In this document: positions 44,366 through 55,434 of the stretch, piece by piece
Position numbering within the stretch: the stretch's first letter is position 1
How the letters are laid out: the number at the start of each line of letters is the position of its first letter
Origin: Acanthosepion esculentum
Taxonomy: Eukaryota; Mollusca; Cephalopoda; Sepiida; Sepiidae
Length of the DNA stretch: 64,000 nt
Assembly: GCA_964036315.1 (NCBI GenBank)
Contig: OZ038509.1
Location: 34,161,499-34,225,498, forward strand
Direction: 5' to 3'
Notes under the pieces: generated by a model
Database searches by the model: none
What the model saw: the letters and a program-made list of their open reading frames with translations, nothing else
Told to the model about the DNA's origin: nothing
Translations under genes and position numbers: made by a program

Positions 44366-45225
44366 ACTAGTTAACTCCAAACCCCTCTAATGTTGAATAT
44401 ATAACGATAATTAATTCTCTATTCTCCATATTAATTCTGTCTTCCCCAGTTTATGCAACCCCCTTTGATTAACTTTTTATTTAATTTTTATTTTTTTGTT
44501 TTTTGTTTTTAAAGAATTCCAGGTATAGCTTGGTTTTCTTAATATTTTAATCTATCCTTAAAGTTATGAATGGATAATTTATTCTAACTTTAAATCGTTT
44601 GATCATTAAATTCCCCGTCCCTTAATAATATAAAACCCATAAATCTATTCTTTCTTTATATTAATTGTCTAAATAGGATTTATTGTTAATCTTATTAACA
44701 CATATTTGTTAGTATAATTTGGTATTCCCTAGCGGGAACCTAAATTTCTTTATATATAATTAAAGATTCTGGTCATAAATAAACTCCTCATTCGGCCTTT
44801 CTTTTAGTTTCAATTCAATACCTCACTCTTCATATAACCTCAAATTAGGATTTTAAGGTTAATATCGGGGTTGATTCTAGCGAACCTCTAGAGAGAGATA
44901 TCTCCCCTCATCACCAACTCAGGCAGATAAAAAATCTGGCTGAGGCGTCATTTTGGGTAGGTTCGGTATCTTTTCCTCGATTGCGATCTAAATTAAATTC
45001 TAAATCCTTGATTCAGAGACGAATTCAATCCAGGGTTGAAGAAGACTGGCGCATGGCTGTTGCTGGTTGAAATAGGCTATACCCAAATGAGGTAATTTGG
45101 GATTTTTTGCTGTGTAATAAATCTGCTCTGTTATAATAAATATATTGAGCTCTCTTTATGGATCAGTTTTAATATTTGATATTACTAGGATCCACCGGGA
45201 TTATATATTAACAGATATGTTACCT
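44366..45225 (+). other. Probable 3' non-coding region of the Penelope-like relic
   Basis: No ORFs. The segment runs from the stop of the PLE-like frame to a (TA)n tract, which is where other Penelope-like ends in this window terminate. Assignment by position only. Confidence 0.35.
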
Positions 45226-45226
45226 G

Positions 45227-45277
<51 letters not shown>
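45226..45277. repeat. (TA)n microsatellite
   Basis: About 25 TA units. Confidence 0.97.
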
Positions 45278-45280
<3 letters not shown>

Positions 45281-45659
45281 CTTTAATATATTTATAGTCG
45301 ATGAGTGATCAATATTGAGGATAGAGTTTTTTCAGTATAAAGGTAATAAAAATCATCACTTCATCGTGACTGTTAGATTCACTTCTTACCTGATCATTAG
45401 ACCATATAATGAAGTGTATTATCCACCTTGTCTGAACTACTTGCTAATAAGATATTTTGTTGTTATAGTAATATGAATCATGTTCGCTTATTAGTGAAGA
45501 ATTATGTTGTCTGCTCCCATAACAACCGAATATGTCATTAGTAAATAAAAGCGACCATGCTCAAAGACCAACAGAATATATATTCACATTTTTTACTGTT
45601 ACTCTTTAGATATATCGATAACTAAGTAGAGAAAATTATACACTACTTTTTTCATAATT
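45278..45659. other. No recognisable gene
   Basis: AT-rich; nothing supportable. Confidence 0.5.
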
Positions 45660-46240
45660 TCACATAAACAAGGCAATAACTCCACTAAGATGCAATGCGC
45701 TACTGTGTGTGAGAGAATATGACGTAATCAAAACATTAAGTAGAAATTAAGAAGACAAAAGATAACGATTGACATTGCATTTAAATTTGGGAAGATCAAA
45801 GTTGACTGGAAAGCAAGAAGCCGGAAGAAAGTTCCATAAGTGAGAGAAATGTGAGAGAAATGTGAGAGAAGAAACTCTTAGCATAGAACTTACGGTTGTA
45901 TTTTAACTGTAAAATGGTGAGACTTTGTTATCAATGCAGTAGTACACTTAAAATCACAAAGTCCAGTTACCAAAGCGGAAAGCGCATCAGAACAATTACC
46001 ATGAAAAATCACTGGGAAGTTACGTTAAAGAAAGTGACTGAAGCCGAGATGCTATGTCAGGACCAATAACATTGCGAATTTTGTCTTTGTATTTCATCAA
46101 GAATGTCTGAATACATAGTAGAAGTGCCAGACCAGATGTGACATCAATATTCAATGCATGGGCGAATGTTAGACTTATAAAGACGTAAGATAGAGAAAAA
46201 TGATCTCGCTCGTTACAGTGAAGCAGCTTTCTTAGTAGCA
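45660..46240 (-). pseudogene. Highly decayed CR1/L2-like LINE 3' part (minus)
   Basis: At the nucleotide level it matches the minus-strand LINE at 24146-24650 in the same order: TTGACATTGCATTTAAAT, AGCAAGAAGCCGGAAGAA, TCAGGACCAATAACATTGC and TTCAATGCATGGGCGAATG. The 3' side contains AACAAGGCAATAACTCCACT, equivalent to the terminal GCCTTGCTTGGAGT block. All frames are broken. Confidence 0.6.
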
Positions 46241-47441
46241 GACAGAAACAATCTTTTCACTTTATGTCAGCGGAAAACGTTAGTAATTACAATGAGACTA
46301 ACAGAAACGGGTTGGAATGATATTACGTTTAAAATAGTATTTTGTTGTTATTGCGTGATTCAAATTAAGAATCTATTCTAATTCTTTTCTTAAATTGGAA
46401 ATATCCACATCATATCAAAACTGTTTCTTGAGATGTTCTTAGCGTCAGCCTCGAAGTAATACGCTCACTGTTCCCGAGAAATAAATATATTTTCTAAACA
46501 TTTATTATATGATGAAAATGAAAAGCTTTGAATTAGAGATTAAATTATTTCAGCGATCTCGCGTGGGTTTATAAATCAGCGAAATATTTTTGTGTATGTG
46601 TGGGTGATTTTAGAAGCATACCTATATCTATATCTAAAGCTCTACATTAAAAAAAGTATTAATTCAAACACACGTAATTATCATCTGTTTCAATTGGCAG
46701 AGCGAATAACGCCTTCTCTGACAATTGGCAAACTAGAAATAAACACACTTTAAAAGATGAAGTTAAAGAGCAGTTGAAATAATTGCTTACAGGAATTCAT
46801 TAAATTTAAACAGATTTAATGTTGTTTTATTGTGACTTTCGAAAAGAAAACGATGCTCAAAAATCATAAACAAATAGAAAAGAAATGGAAATTGTAGACG
46901 TAAGAGTTTGTAGTGTTAAAATAGATTAATCCGTCAGTTTCACAAACCACTGATCATGATTTTCTTCCTAAGGTCTCTAGAAAAGCAGCCTTGTGTCAAA
47001 AGCAGGTGGGTCAACTAACTGAAAATATAATTGTAACACTAATTAGCTGTTACAACTTTTAAAAGATTAAACGCACATTTAATATAACTAGATTAAAATA
47101 AATGATCCTATATGCAGATCAATACCTACACAGGATCCAAAATAAGTGATTATCAATAATACTCACATATTCATATTAATATATTGCATGCCTTAGTTGG
47201 TGGTTAACACATACTTTCATTCTCTCATACAAGCGTATAGATGGGAATACCATTCTTCAAGTCATTACACCTTTTGTATCAGTTAATGAAATACGACAAG
47301 AGTTGTTAGTGGGCTAACTGAACAATTCAGTCATTATCCGATCCTATTGCACAGGCAGTCTTGAAGCCTAAGGAAATGGTCAAATAAGTTTGCATAGCAT
47401 GAAATGATTAGTACGCATGTGGGCGGACATTATTCCACTGA
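46241..47441. other. No recognisable gene
   Basis: AT-rich; nothing supportable. Confidence 0.5.
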
Positions 47442-47760
47442 AAGTTTATGTACGTATGATGGCCGAACGGGTTGAATAATTTCTAGTCATATATCGTGCT
47501 ATTCAAAGTTTATGTACGTATGATGGCCGAACGGGTTGAATAATTTCTAGTCATATATCGTGCTATTCAAAGTTTATGTACGTATGATGGCCGAACGGGT
47601 TGAATAATTTCTAGTCATATATCGTGCTATTCAAAGTTTATGTACGTATGATGGCCGAACGGGTTGAATAATTTCTAGTCATATATCGTGCTATTCAAAG
47701 TTTATGTACGTATGATGGCCGAACTGGTTGAATAATTTCTAGTCATATATCGTGCTATTC
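47442..47760 (+). repeat. 63-bp tandem repeat, 5 copies
   Basis: Units start at 47442, 47505, 47568, 47631 and 47694 (AAGTTTATGTACGTATGATG, GCCGAACGGGTTGAATAATT and so on). The copies are identical except G to T in GAACTGG of the last. A fragment (ATTTCTAGTCATATATTCAA) follows. Each unit contains the inverted pair TTGAATA/TATTCAA. Confidence 0.97.
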
Positions 47761-47790
47761 ATTTCTAGTCATATATTCAAAGTTTCCTCC

Positions 47791-47964
47791 AGAAACACTA
47801 TAGGTGGGAGAGAGTTGTTAATCATAGCACTCTACATGAGGATGACAAGCGTCGTATGTGTGTGTGTCCTGGATGTGTTTTGTGTTTCTTTAACGTCATC
47901 TCAAATCCTTTATGGACCAGTTAATTCCAAAATTTAACTTTCTTGGTAGCATTATTAATTTCTT
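47791..47964. other. No recognisable gene
   Basis: A 61-codon plus frame (47752-47937) overlaps the end of the array; it is not convincing. Confidence 0.4.
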
Positions 47965-48293
47965 TTACAAAAAAGTATCACTGATAATTTTTTTAAATTT
48001 TTATTTTTACAAAAAATGTATTGTTGGCAATATTCTTTTTTCTTTACAGCAATGTACTGCTAGTAATTTTTTACTATGAAAAAGTATTGCTGGTATTTTT
48101 AGTAAAAGCTTTTTTTTTTATACTTTCATAGTATTTTGTTCCCAGTTTGCGGGTTAACTATTTGCCCATAACTGAGACCTCATCTCTGGGTGGACCTGGG
48201 AACAACAGCAATTAAGAGTTGGTTCCACGCTTTTCAACAGCTCCCGAACAGAGAACTTGCTGCAGGATCCAGTTTATCGTCATACCCAGGACG
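47965..48293 (-). repeat. Dispersed repeat family R1, copy 4
   Basis: On the minus strand: CCTGGGTATGACGATAAACT, GGATCCTGCAGCAAG, TAATTGCTGTTGTTCCCAGG, CAAACTGGGAACAAAATACT, and TAAAAATACCAGCAATAC-type subrepeats. Confidence 0.85.
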
Positions 48294-48454
48294 GATGTGT
48301 CGTGGGCGACTACACTCTGGAAGATGTCACTTCACCATGGGTTGAACAACAAAATCATTAAGTTGTAGAAATGACAAAATAATGAAAGAAAGAAAAGAAA
48401 ACTTATCAACTGCTTCATGTTCGTTAAACTTTCTCTTTGCGTATATGCATGTGT

Positions 48455-49945
48455 GAAGTCCTGGGTATGACGATAGACTTCATCCGGCAGCAAAGACTCT
48501 GATAGGAAGATTGGGGGTTTTGAGGACCGTGAAAACATTTCTTAATTGCTGTTGTTTCCACGTACACCCTGGCCTGGTGTAGTAATAACTGGTAGGGTCC
48601 CAACTATGGGTAAATAGTTAACCATCAAACAAAAACAAAACACTATGAAAGTATAAAAATTGATCTTTATATAAAAAGTACATATTTATATAAAAATTTA
48701 CAAACAGTGCATATTTATAGTAAAATGACCAACAATAGCATTTTAAAATGAAATGACCAACAATACATTTTATATTGGAATTGCCAACATTACATTTTAT
48801 ATGAAGTTGAAGGAATACAATTACGTTCAAAATATATTGTTGCGGACCCGATAGCGGTGTAGATCTGGCTTACGAAAATAAGGCCTTCTGCCAGACACTG
48901 CACACACTACTACCGAATCCACAAACAAAGTAAAAAAAAAAAGAAAATATAAAAGACGTGTTCTTTCTACTGTACAAACGTACAGCAAAAAGAAGTAGAC
49001 AGGCAAGACGACAAAGGTAAAGGAACAAACATAAATTTTATTAGAGTTTAACAAGTAAATTGTCTTCAGTGAAGACCTTCAGTAAATGTACTGGAAATGT
49101 AGTTGAAAAAGAGGCCAAGTAGATTGTCTTCAGTGGAGACCTTCAGTAAGTTACTGGAAATGTTGAAAGCAAAAGAAAGGCCGTGTCAAGTAGTCACAAA
49201 AGAGAGGTAAGGTTCCGCGCCAAAATTTAAATTCAAGATGGCTAAGGCGGGAAAAGTTCCTCAGGAAGATAGTTCAGAAAGTCAGTTTACAATGAATAAT
49301 AAACTACACGGCAAAGAAAAATACTCACTGCGAGAGTTTGTAATTGTGAGTGTAATGTAATTCTTTTTAAGGTAACTGGTTCTGAAAGGACTGAGTTCGA
49401 AGAATGTGAAAAATGCTTTGTTCTTCATGTCGAAGGTTTCGAAAGTTTCTGGAAGTAGGCGGCTCGAAAAAGATGTTCGCCTCGGGACGGAAAATCCGTC
49501 AACGCAAAAGGCGATGTGACGACAGTGTCGTATGTGTTAAGGTACAGCGACGAGCCATGAGGTCTAGGCAATGTTTGCCGATAAAATATCCCTGTCGGTA
49601 TATATGGTTGACCGGCGAGAGATAAGTGAGCCTACCGGCCGGTTCAAACAACCCGGAGCGAATAATTTTGAAAAGCCCAATTTGTCGTGACGTCAGAGCG
49701 AAAAGCGCGCGAAAAATGAACAGCTTCCTCACTTTCGGCTAAGAACAACGGTTTACTACTATTACCGGCCGAAAGTGAAAGGAAGGGGTGAAAACTCGCG
49801 CGTGCGTCAAATTGAAGGTGGAGATAGCGTGATATCCCACAATATTTATTTGAAGCTATAAAATAGTATTTAAAATATTTAGATTTCGGCATTAATAACT
49901 CACAGAGGTTGATATGCCGCTAAACAAAATCAATCACCACCGTGT
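48455..49945 (+). repeat. Dispersed repeat family R1, copy 5, split by an LTR
   Basis: The left part (48455-48837) starts CCTGGGTATGACGATAGACT and carries GCTGTTGTTTCCACG and the subrepeats. The right part (49842-49945) finishes with TTAGATTTCGGCATTAATAA and GTTGATATGCCGCTAAAC. The 1,004-bp insert between them carries a 4-bp target duplication. This copy lies head to head with copy 4, about 160 bp away. Confidence 0.85.
48838..49841. mobile_element. LTR-like insertion (1,004 bp), TG...CA with ATAT target duplication
   Basis: It begins TGTTGCGGACCCGATAGCGG and ends GATATCCCACA, flanked by ATAT at 48834-48837 and 49842-49845. R1 copy 2 shows the uninterrupted site, AAAATATATTTAATTG. A 66-bp tandem pair occurs at about 49051-49182 (TTGTCTTCAGTGAAGACCTT / TTGTCTTCAGTGGAGACCTT). 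The insert has no protease, RT or integrase, so I read it as a solo LTR of an unknown family. It is GC-richer than its surroundings (CGCGCGTGCG near the end). Confidence 0.75.
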
Positions 49946-50165
49946 ATCTATGACTATGAAATAAAATTTAAAAAATAAATATGAAAAATAATCATTTTTC
50001 TTTCTGTAAATTACACTGAGAGATCTTAAGTATCTCATCGATAATAATTTCACTGCGTTTCTTTCTAGTGATATCAGGACTGCTCATGCCTGTTTATTTA
50101 CATGTGTCTATTTCTATCTATTTCAATATATTCATGCTTATCTCTATCAGACTATTCATATAAAG
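49946..50165. other. No recognisable gene
   Basis: AT-rich spacer. Confidence 0.5.
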
Positions 50166-50167
50166 GG

Positions 50168-50988
50168 TGCGATTGATAAATTGTCGTCTACGCAAAAATA
50201 AAAATAATAATCTCATTTTTAGAGATATATTTACCAAAATTACACAAAAATATCTTGAAATATTAAAGAGTAAATTTATTCAATAAAATCACCCTTGTCT
50301 TCAACCACGGCCTCCAGACGACTTCGGAATCTCCTGAAACACTTCTGGACGGTCTTCTTGTTTATGTTGGTGAATGCTGCCATAATTCTTGCTTTCAGTT
50401 CATCTTTAGTGTTGCAAGGAGTTTTGTTGGTCTCTCGCTCAATGGCGCCCCACACATAAACAAGGGTGCTGCAGTCTGAAGAGTTAAGTGGCCAGATGTA
50501 AGGGGTGATGTGGTTTCAGAAACTGTCTGACAGCCATGACTGTGTTCTACTTGTGCGACATTATGCAGTGTCACATAGGGTCTTCCAGAAGCCACCTTTC
50601 TTGACCCAGGTTAGGACCACGTTCTCAAGGAACTTGATATAGGCCTCCGTGTTGTCTGAAGCCATCAACAACAAACCCAGAATGATCAGAGTGAGTTTTC
50701 TGAGTTGTGGTACCTTCGTAATCAGCATTAGACTCATTCAGCTCCTCTGTACTCTCGTCAGATTAACACCCAAACACCCTGAAATGTTTGTAGTGGACGT
50801 ACCGGCGCGAATACCAAGATTGTACAGCATGCAGTTTCCAAATTTCCGGCGGAGTGAATTGCGTTATGTTTCTCTTTCTATCACAGACGATGTTTAGCTC
50901 TCCCTTCTATGCTGTGCAGTCGACTAAATAAAAAACAAACAACGTGCATGCAAATTAAAATTGGCGACAATTTACCCTTCACATCCTG
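50168..50988 (-). mobile_element. mariner-like element M4 (minus)
   Basis: TIRs: AGGGTGCGATTGATAAATTG on the left; on the right (read inward on the minus strand) AGGATGTGAAGGGTAAATTG. From the left end inward the minus strand encodes the C-terminal residues FRRFRSRLEAVVEDKGDF, then KDELKARIMAAF, VYVWGAIERETNKTPCN and a frameshifted QTVSETTSPLTSGHLTL. N-terminal residues lie near 50830-50900 in another frame. Length is close to M3 and the transposase is broken. Confidence 0.8.
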
Positions 50989-51157
50989 AATATCATATAT
51001 CAATAACAATCTGTTCATATCTATTAATACAAAGAAACTGACACTATAGACATATCCACAAAAAGTAAATGTCCATTGTATTACTTATGACGATAAAGTG
51101 AAGTTAGCTTAAGCTTTGAAACAAATTAATAGCCACAAAAACTGAGTTCAAATAAAA
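50989..51157. other. No recognisable gene
   Basis: AT-rich spacer. Confidence 0.5.
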
Positions 51158-51670
51158 ATGGCACAAGAAAAATACGAGTTACGGATCTTTTCTGTTAATT
51201 CACCCCAAAATATTAATTTAACCTAAAATAAAAAGAATTTATATTTACTAAAATTCACACCAAATTCTACCAAAGCGAGGCCCTTCCATTGCACTCCGGT
51301 TGAGCTGACCTTTGCAATCGACCCAAATGTGGGCGACTTGGGCGCGCTCACCCCGACAACTAGCCATAAACAGATTTTCTTTTTAATTGTAGAAAATACC
51401 TTGTAAGTACCTCGAATATCATCCGCTCTTACGAAATGTGGATAACGCCCCGATTTTTTAAAATTTATTCTGAGTTGTTATGGCGCAAGCTAAAAATAAA
51501 TTTTGATTTAAAATTTATTATTTCAAAAGAGTTCTAAAAATTTAATAAAAATTCAAACTTTGATTTAAAATTTTCTACTATCATGGGGTGAATTAATATT
51601 TGCTATAAACAATTTTACATTATTTGGGGTGAATTAGCAGAAAAGATTCCGAGTTAAAATGGCATGACTA
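51158..51670. mobile_element. MITE-like element with about 45-bp imperfect TIRs
   Basis: The left arm contains ACGAGTTACGGATCTTTTCT then GTTAATTCACCCCAAA. The right arm, read on the minus strand, contains AACTCGGAATCTTTTCTGCT then AATTCACCCCAAATAATG. The outer parts (AAAATGGCACAAG / GTCATGCCATTTT) are also related. There is no ORF. The GC-rich interior block at 51290-51365 is unlike its AT-rich surroundings. Confidence 0.7.
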
Positions 51671-52149
51671 ATTTCTCGGCGAAAATTTTACTTTTTAAAC
51701 TCTAAAAAAAAATAAGATAATTATAAGATTTATTGAACGTTTTTGAAATTATTCAATAATAAATTCCATTGAATGCTTTTTTTATTTTATGTATTTTTTA
51801 GGTTTGTGATTGATTGAATTCCATTCATTTATGCGAAGATACCGTCGGGAAAGATCGCCCCCCCCCCTAGCACCACCACAGCTATGGGTTGAATAGCAGG
51901 ACAGACTGGAACCTATAACCTTGGTTGCAACCAGTCTACCACAGAAAGTAACGACAACCTACCGCGTGAAAGTCATGAATCATCATGAATCGAAAGAGAC
52001 ACGATCGCCCAAGCGTGTATACACATATGATGACACTTGACCGACTCACTGAACTAAAGTAATCATGCAAACATATGCACACACACATGCAAAGTTTTTT
52101 ATGAAACTGAAATTGACATTTGTGTCAAGAAGTTTAATCTCCCTTTTTG
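51671..52149. other. No recognisable gene; C9 run and possible tRNA-like block
   Basis: A run of nine C bases occurs near 51860. The minus strand of 51880-51945 (CTGTGGTAGACTGGTTGCAA) has weak A-box resemblance. Not supportable as a gene. Confidence 0.3.
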
Positions 52150-52470
52150 TCTGTGAAAAACAGGCAAGAAATATAAGCCGAAATATGCTGTCTTTTCAAG
52201 TTCAATACTTGGCTACAGCAGAGGTGAAAAAAATAATTGGAGCGTTGAAAGCGAAATAACTGAAACTGATATATCTATAAAAGGCGCGGCACGTGGAACT
52301 AGAACAATCTACTGCCAGTGGACTAAATAAAGGGTTCGGTTCGAAATTCCAACGTATATCACCTGATGAAGGTCATAGCGTACAACGGCCGAAATGCCGT
52401 GAATATGATAATAAAGATGAGGACAACAGTCCGACCTATGTAAGTAGTGTAAATAGTTACAATACTTCAT
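52150..52470 (+). repeat. Penelope-like terminal-repeat family, fullest copy
   Basis: Blocks in order: GGCAAGAAATATAAGCCGAA, ATGCTGTCTTTTCAAG, TATAAAAGGCGCGGCACG, GAACTAGAACAATCTACTGC, TTCGAAATTCCAACG, CACCTGATGAAGGTCATAGC, CGGCCGAAATGCCGTG, ATAAAGATGAGGACAACAGT. The last also forms a hairpin (ACGGC/GCCGT). Partial copies lie at 16958 and, inverted, at 38880. Confidence 0.55.
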
Positions 52471-53420
52471 GTCAGTAAATATAGACAATTAAACTGATGC
52501 ATAAACTATAATTAAATAGAATGCCAGTTATATAAAAAAAAAGATGTTTCTCTACCCCACCCCATTAACCCTGAAATACCCCAATCCGTCGTAGCTTGTG
52601 CTTAAACTGCTACTGTTTGTCATGATTAACCACACTTTTTCTGTCCAGAACGTAACTTGCGGATTGGTATACACATTGAAGATCATTTCAGTCCACCAGT
52701 ATCTTGTGTAGCACTTGCACAAACCCGGATTCATTTTAGCGTACCCTGACATTGCATAAGATTCATTGTGAACGGAACATTTCTATACTGGCTGTACCTG
52801 GATTAGATTTTGTGCAATTTGTCGAACGTCTTAAGCTTTACTTCTAAACAGTTCACTCAGAAATTAACATTGCTTTGCTAAGTCGTTTCCATGCTTCGCC
52901 AGAAAAACACGTTAAGGACCACAATAAAATAACTGAAACTTTCCTGAAGGCTTTGCAGCGTTCAGAGGCAAACTGGTGTGTCATCATCTTTCAGTTTCGC
53001 TCGAAGAAAGAATGTGGCGCAAGCAAAAATCCTTTCGGCATTTTCAGAGAATCTTTAAGGAGGCTCTTCAGTTTTAGAATTACAGAGAAGCATCAAATTT
53101 TCAAATGATTTAAAAATTGTGGACATCAACAAATGAGCTTTAATTAAATTCAAATTTAATTAATTCACTAGTTACTATACACTTTAGATATATATAATTA
53201 TAAAGCTGTTTCTCATATCGTATAATGCAATCAGGGACATCTAATTCAACAATAAATCATATTTTTGCAGAATTCTTAAAATTTCTGGCTTGAGTGTACA
53301 TCCGCGTTAATGCAAATTAAATCTAGAAGAGTGGCCATTTAAGCCAATCGTAGATAACTTAATTTTGTACAACAACTAATTGTAAAAAAAATTAATAAGT
53401 ATAATATATTAGGAGATGAT

Positions 53421-53424
<4 letters not shown>
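52471..53424. other. No recognisable gene
   Basis: AT-rich; frames of 66 (minus) and 77 codons (plus, 52875-53108) have no recognised domain. Confidence 0.45.

Positions 53425-53511
<87 letters not shown>
53425..53511. repeat. (TA)n microsatellite with CATA interruption
   Basis: About 40 TA units interrupted by TACATACATA near 53451. It abuts the hammerhead-like terminal sequence. Confidence 0.97.
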
Positions 53512-53514
<3 letters not shown>

Positions 53515-53527
53515 TGAACATAGAAGT

Positions 53528-53587
53528 CAACACTTAGAGGCGACAGTCTGTTTCATGTTACATGCAATCATCAGGCCACGAGTGCTG
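53528..53587 (-). ncRNA. Candidate hammerhead ribozyme (minus), stem II imperfect
   Basis: On the minus strand: CAGCACT (outer stem I), CGT, GGC, CTGATGA, TTGCATGTAACAT, GAAA, CA-GAC-TG, TC, GCC, TCTA, AGTGTTG. Stem I closes with GGC/GCC and CAGCACT/AGTGTTG (one G-U). Stem III is A-C-A/U-G-U with triloop GAC, followed by the cleavage-site C. All core bases (CUGAUGA, GAAA, UC) are present. Stem II is weak (UUG opposite CAU with a U-U at the base). It sits next to (TA)n, as Penelope-like and retrozyme ends often do. Confidence 0.55.
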
Positions 53588-54064
53588 TTATTTTTCTCGG
53601 CTATTTATATATACTGGTCAGTGGTGCCTTGTGGTTAGTCTATTTTGGCGGTTATTTTACCGGAAGTCGTTTATATGTTTATTTATTTATTTGACCGCCA
53701 GAATTAGCATGGAATGAAATTGACAGAAAAGTGAAACCATTCCATCCCCTAAATAAGAAAGAGCACTTAGATTCATTAAAAAAAATGGAATCAATTATCG
53801 AACTTATACTTTGAGAAACTTTTGCAACGAATGCCAAAAATTTGTGCTGCAGTAATCAAGGCTAAAGGAGGATATTTTGACGAGAGCAAAATTTTATCAC
53901 AAAATCCAATTTTTTTGTTTTTGTTATAAAATTTCTAATAAAAATTCATGTCTCACTTTTTTTTTTAACCATTTATAAAAATTTTCTCTTATTTAAAGTG
54001 CAAAACAACTACGTTTTGGAACAATAAAAAAATTAACAGTGCAAACTCAAACTTTTGAACTGTA

Positions 54065-54067
<3 letters not shown>
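53588..54067. other. No recognisable gene; upstream part of the hammerhead-bearing terminal repeat
   Basis: The minus strand carries TATATATAAATAGCC about 35 bp upstream of the hammerhead core. The rest is AT-rich. Confidence 0.35.

Positions 54068-54131
<64 letters not shown>
54068..54131. repeat. (TA)n microsatellite
   Basis: About 31 TA units. Confidence 0.97.
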
Positions 54132-54133
<2 letters not shown>

Positions 54134-55367
54134 GGAAGGAAAAAGGAACGAAATCGAAATCGATGGATGTTTTAATATTTTGTCCACATCCATGCTGAAT
54201 ATTCTTGTATGCAATTGATCAATTTTCCATCAATGAATCGATGTCCTGTTTCTTCGATGAATTCGGCTTTTCCGAATTCCCAAATTGTACGTTACCCTGG
54301 CAGTCGATCAACAGAACAAGTCACTGACGTATACGACAGTTGCATTGGAGAAGTTTTCTAAAATTCAGAATCTATTTTATTCTGCGCTATGCTTCTTTGT
54401 TTACCTGGCCTTTACATGAAGATGGGTAAAAGGACAATGAGCGTTATTTAAACAGTTTGATCCAGTAAGATGTTGCACTCTGTCTCTGGCAACAGATATA
54501 CGTTTTTTGAACAAGAGTAGCAAGTTTATACGAGGAATATTTGAATATCGGGCATACACCAGCGACGCATAAAACCTGCAGACGTATACAAGTTAGACAA
54601 GTACGTAACCACTGGCGACTGATAAAAATGGTAACCATTAATGAAGAGTAATATTTATTATATCTAAACTGACACCATTCACACTAACACTGGACGATCT
54701 CTAAAGAGTGCACGACGATATTCCATAGGGTATCGATACCCTCAAAGACTCTACGACAGCGGTCATTGTCTGGAGACTCATTGTTCAGACGTATCATATT
54801 TCTTCCTTTCTGGAGAATGATGTATGAAGTAGACTATAGGTCAGTACGGCACTGTGCAAGTAGTTATTTGCTAGATAATGGTGTACATTATGTTATATTA
54901 GAGTTTGTAAGGACCGCAAGCAATTTTCTTTGTTTCTATTGAAACATTGTGTTTTGACATGTGTGATATGAGAATACATTATTGTAGACTATTTAACCGT
55001 TTATAGTCGCCAGGTTTACTGATGCTGGTGGGTTGTAGCTGTAAATTAATGCGACCTCTACAATTCTTCGCGGATGTCACGAAACTGATCCCAAGAATAA
55101 TCAGTTGATTTCCAGATAATTATGTGCCCATCGCGTTCGTGGGATTTGAATCCCATTCGACGTTCGAGATACATGTTACAGAATGCACTCAATCAAACCC
55201 CGCAGGTTTATCCAACAAGCACGCATTTATTATGGACAGCGCTAATATTATTAACTTGGACAGACATATCTACGCAACGACTCCAGCCGCTCGCACACGG
55301 TATGCCCCGCCGTAATTCAAGAGCCGGGCTAAACGTTATTAATGACCTGTCTGTAATTTTTTAGTGC

Positions 55368-55369
<2 letters not shown>
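54132..55369. other. No recognisable gene
   Basis: 55080-55365 is GC-richer and carries GTGGGATTTGAATCCCA near 55139, whose inverse resembles a B box. This may be a SINE remnant. Short frames of 63-80 codons there are unconvincing. Confidence 0.35.

Positions 55370-55371
<2 letters not shown>

Positions 55372-55432
<61 letters not shown>
55372..55432 (+). repeat. (CA)n microsatellite
   Basis: About 30 AC units. Confidence 0.98.

Positions 55433-55434
<2 letters not shown>

Noticed and set aside
52350..52400. Hammerhead ribozyme at CTGATGAAGGTC...GGCCGAAATG
   Set aside because: The CTGATGA and GAAA boxes are present, but there is no stem III with a following UH. The sequence after GAAA instead forms an ACGGC/GCCGT hairpin overlapping the core.
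55122..55364. Overlapping 80- and 63-codon ORFs
   Set aside because: Two overlapping frames of similar length in a GC-richer patch with no recognised domain; a SINE-like remnant is more likely.
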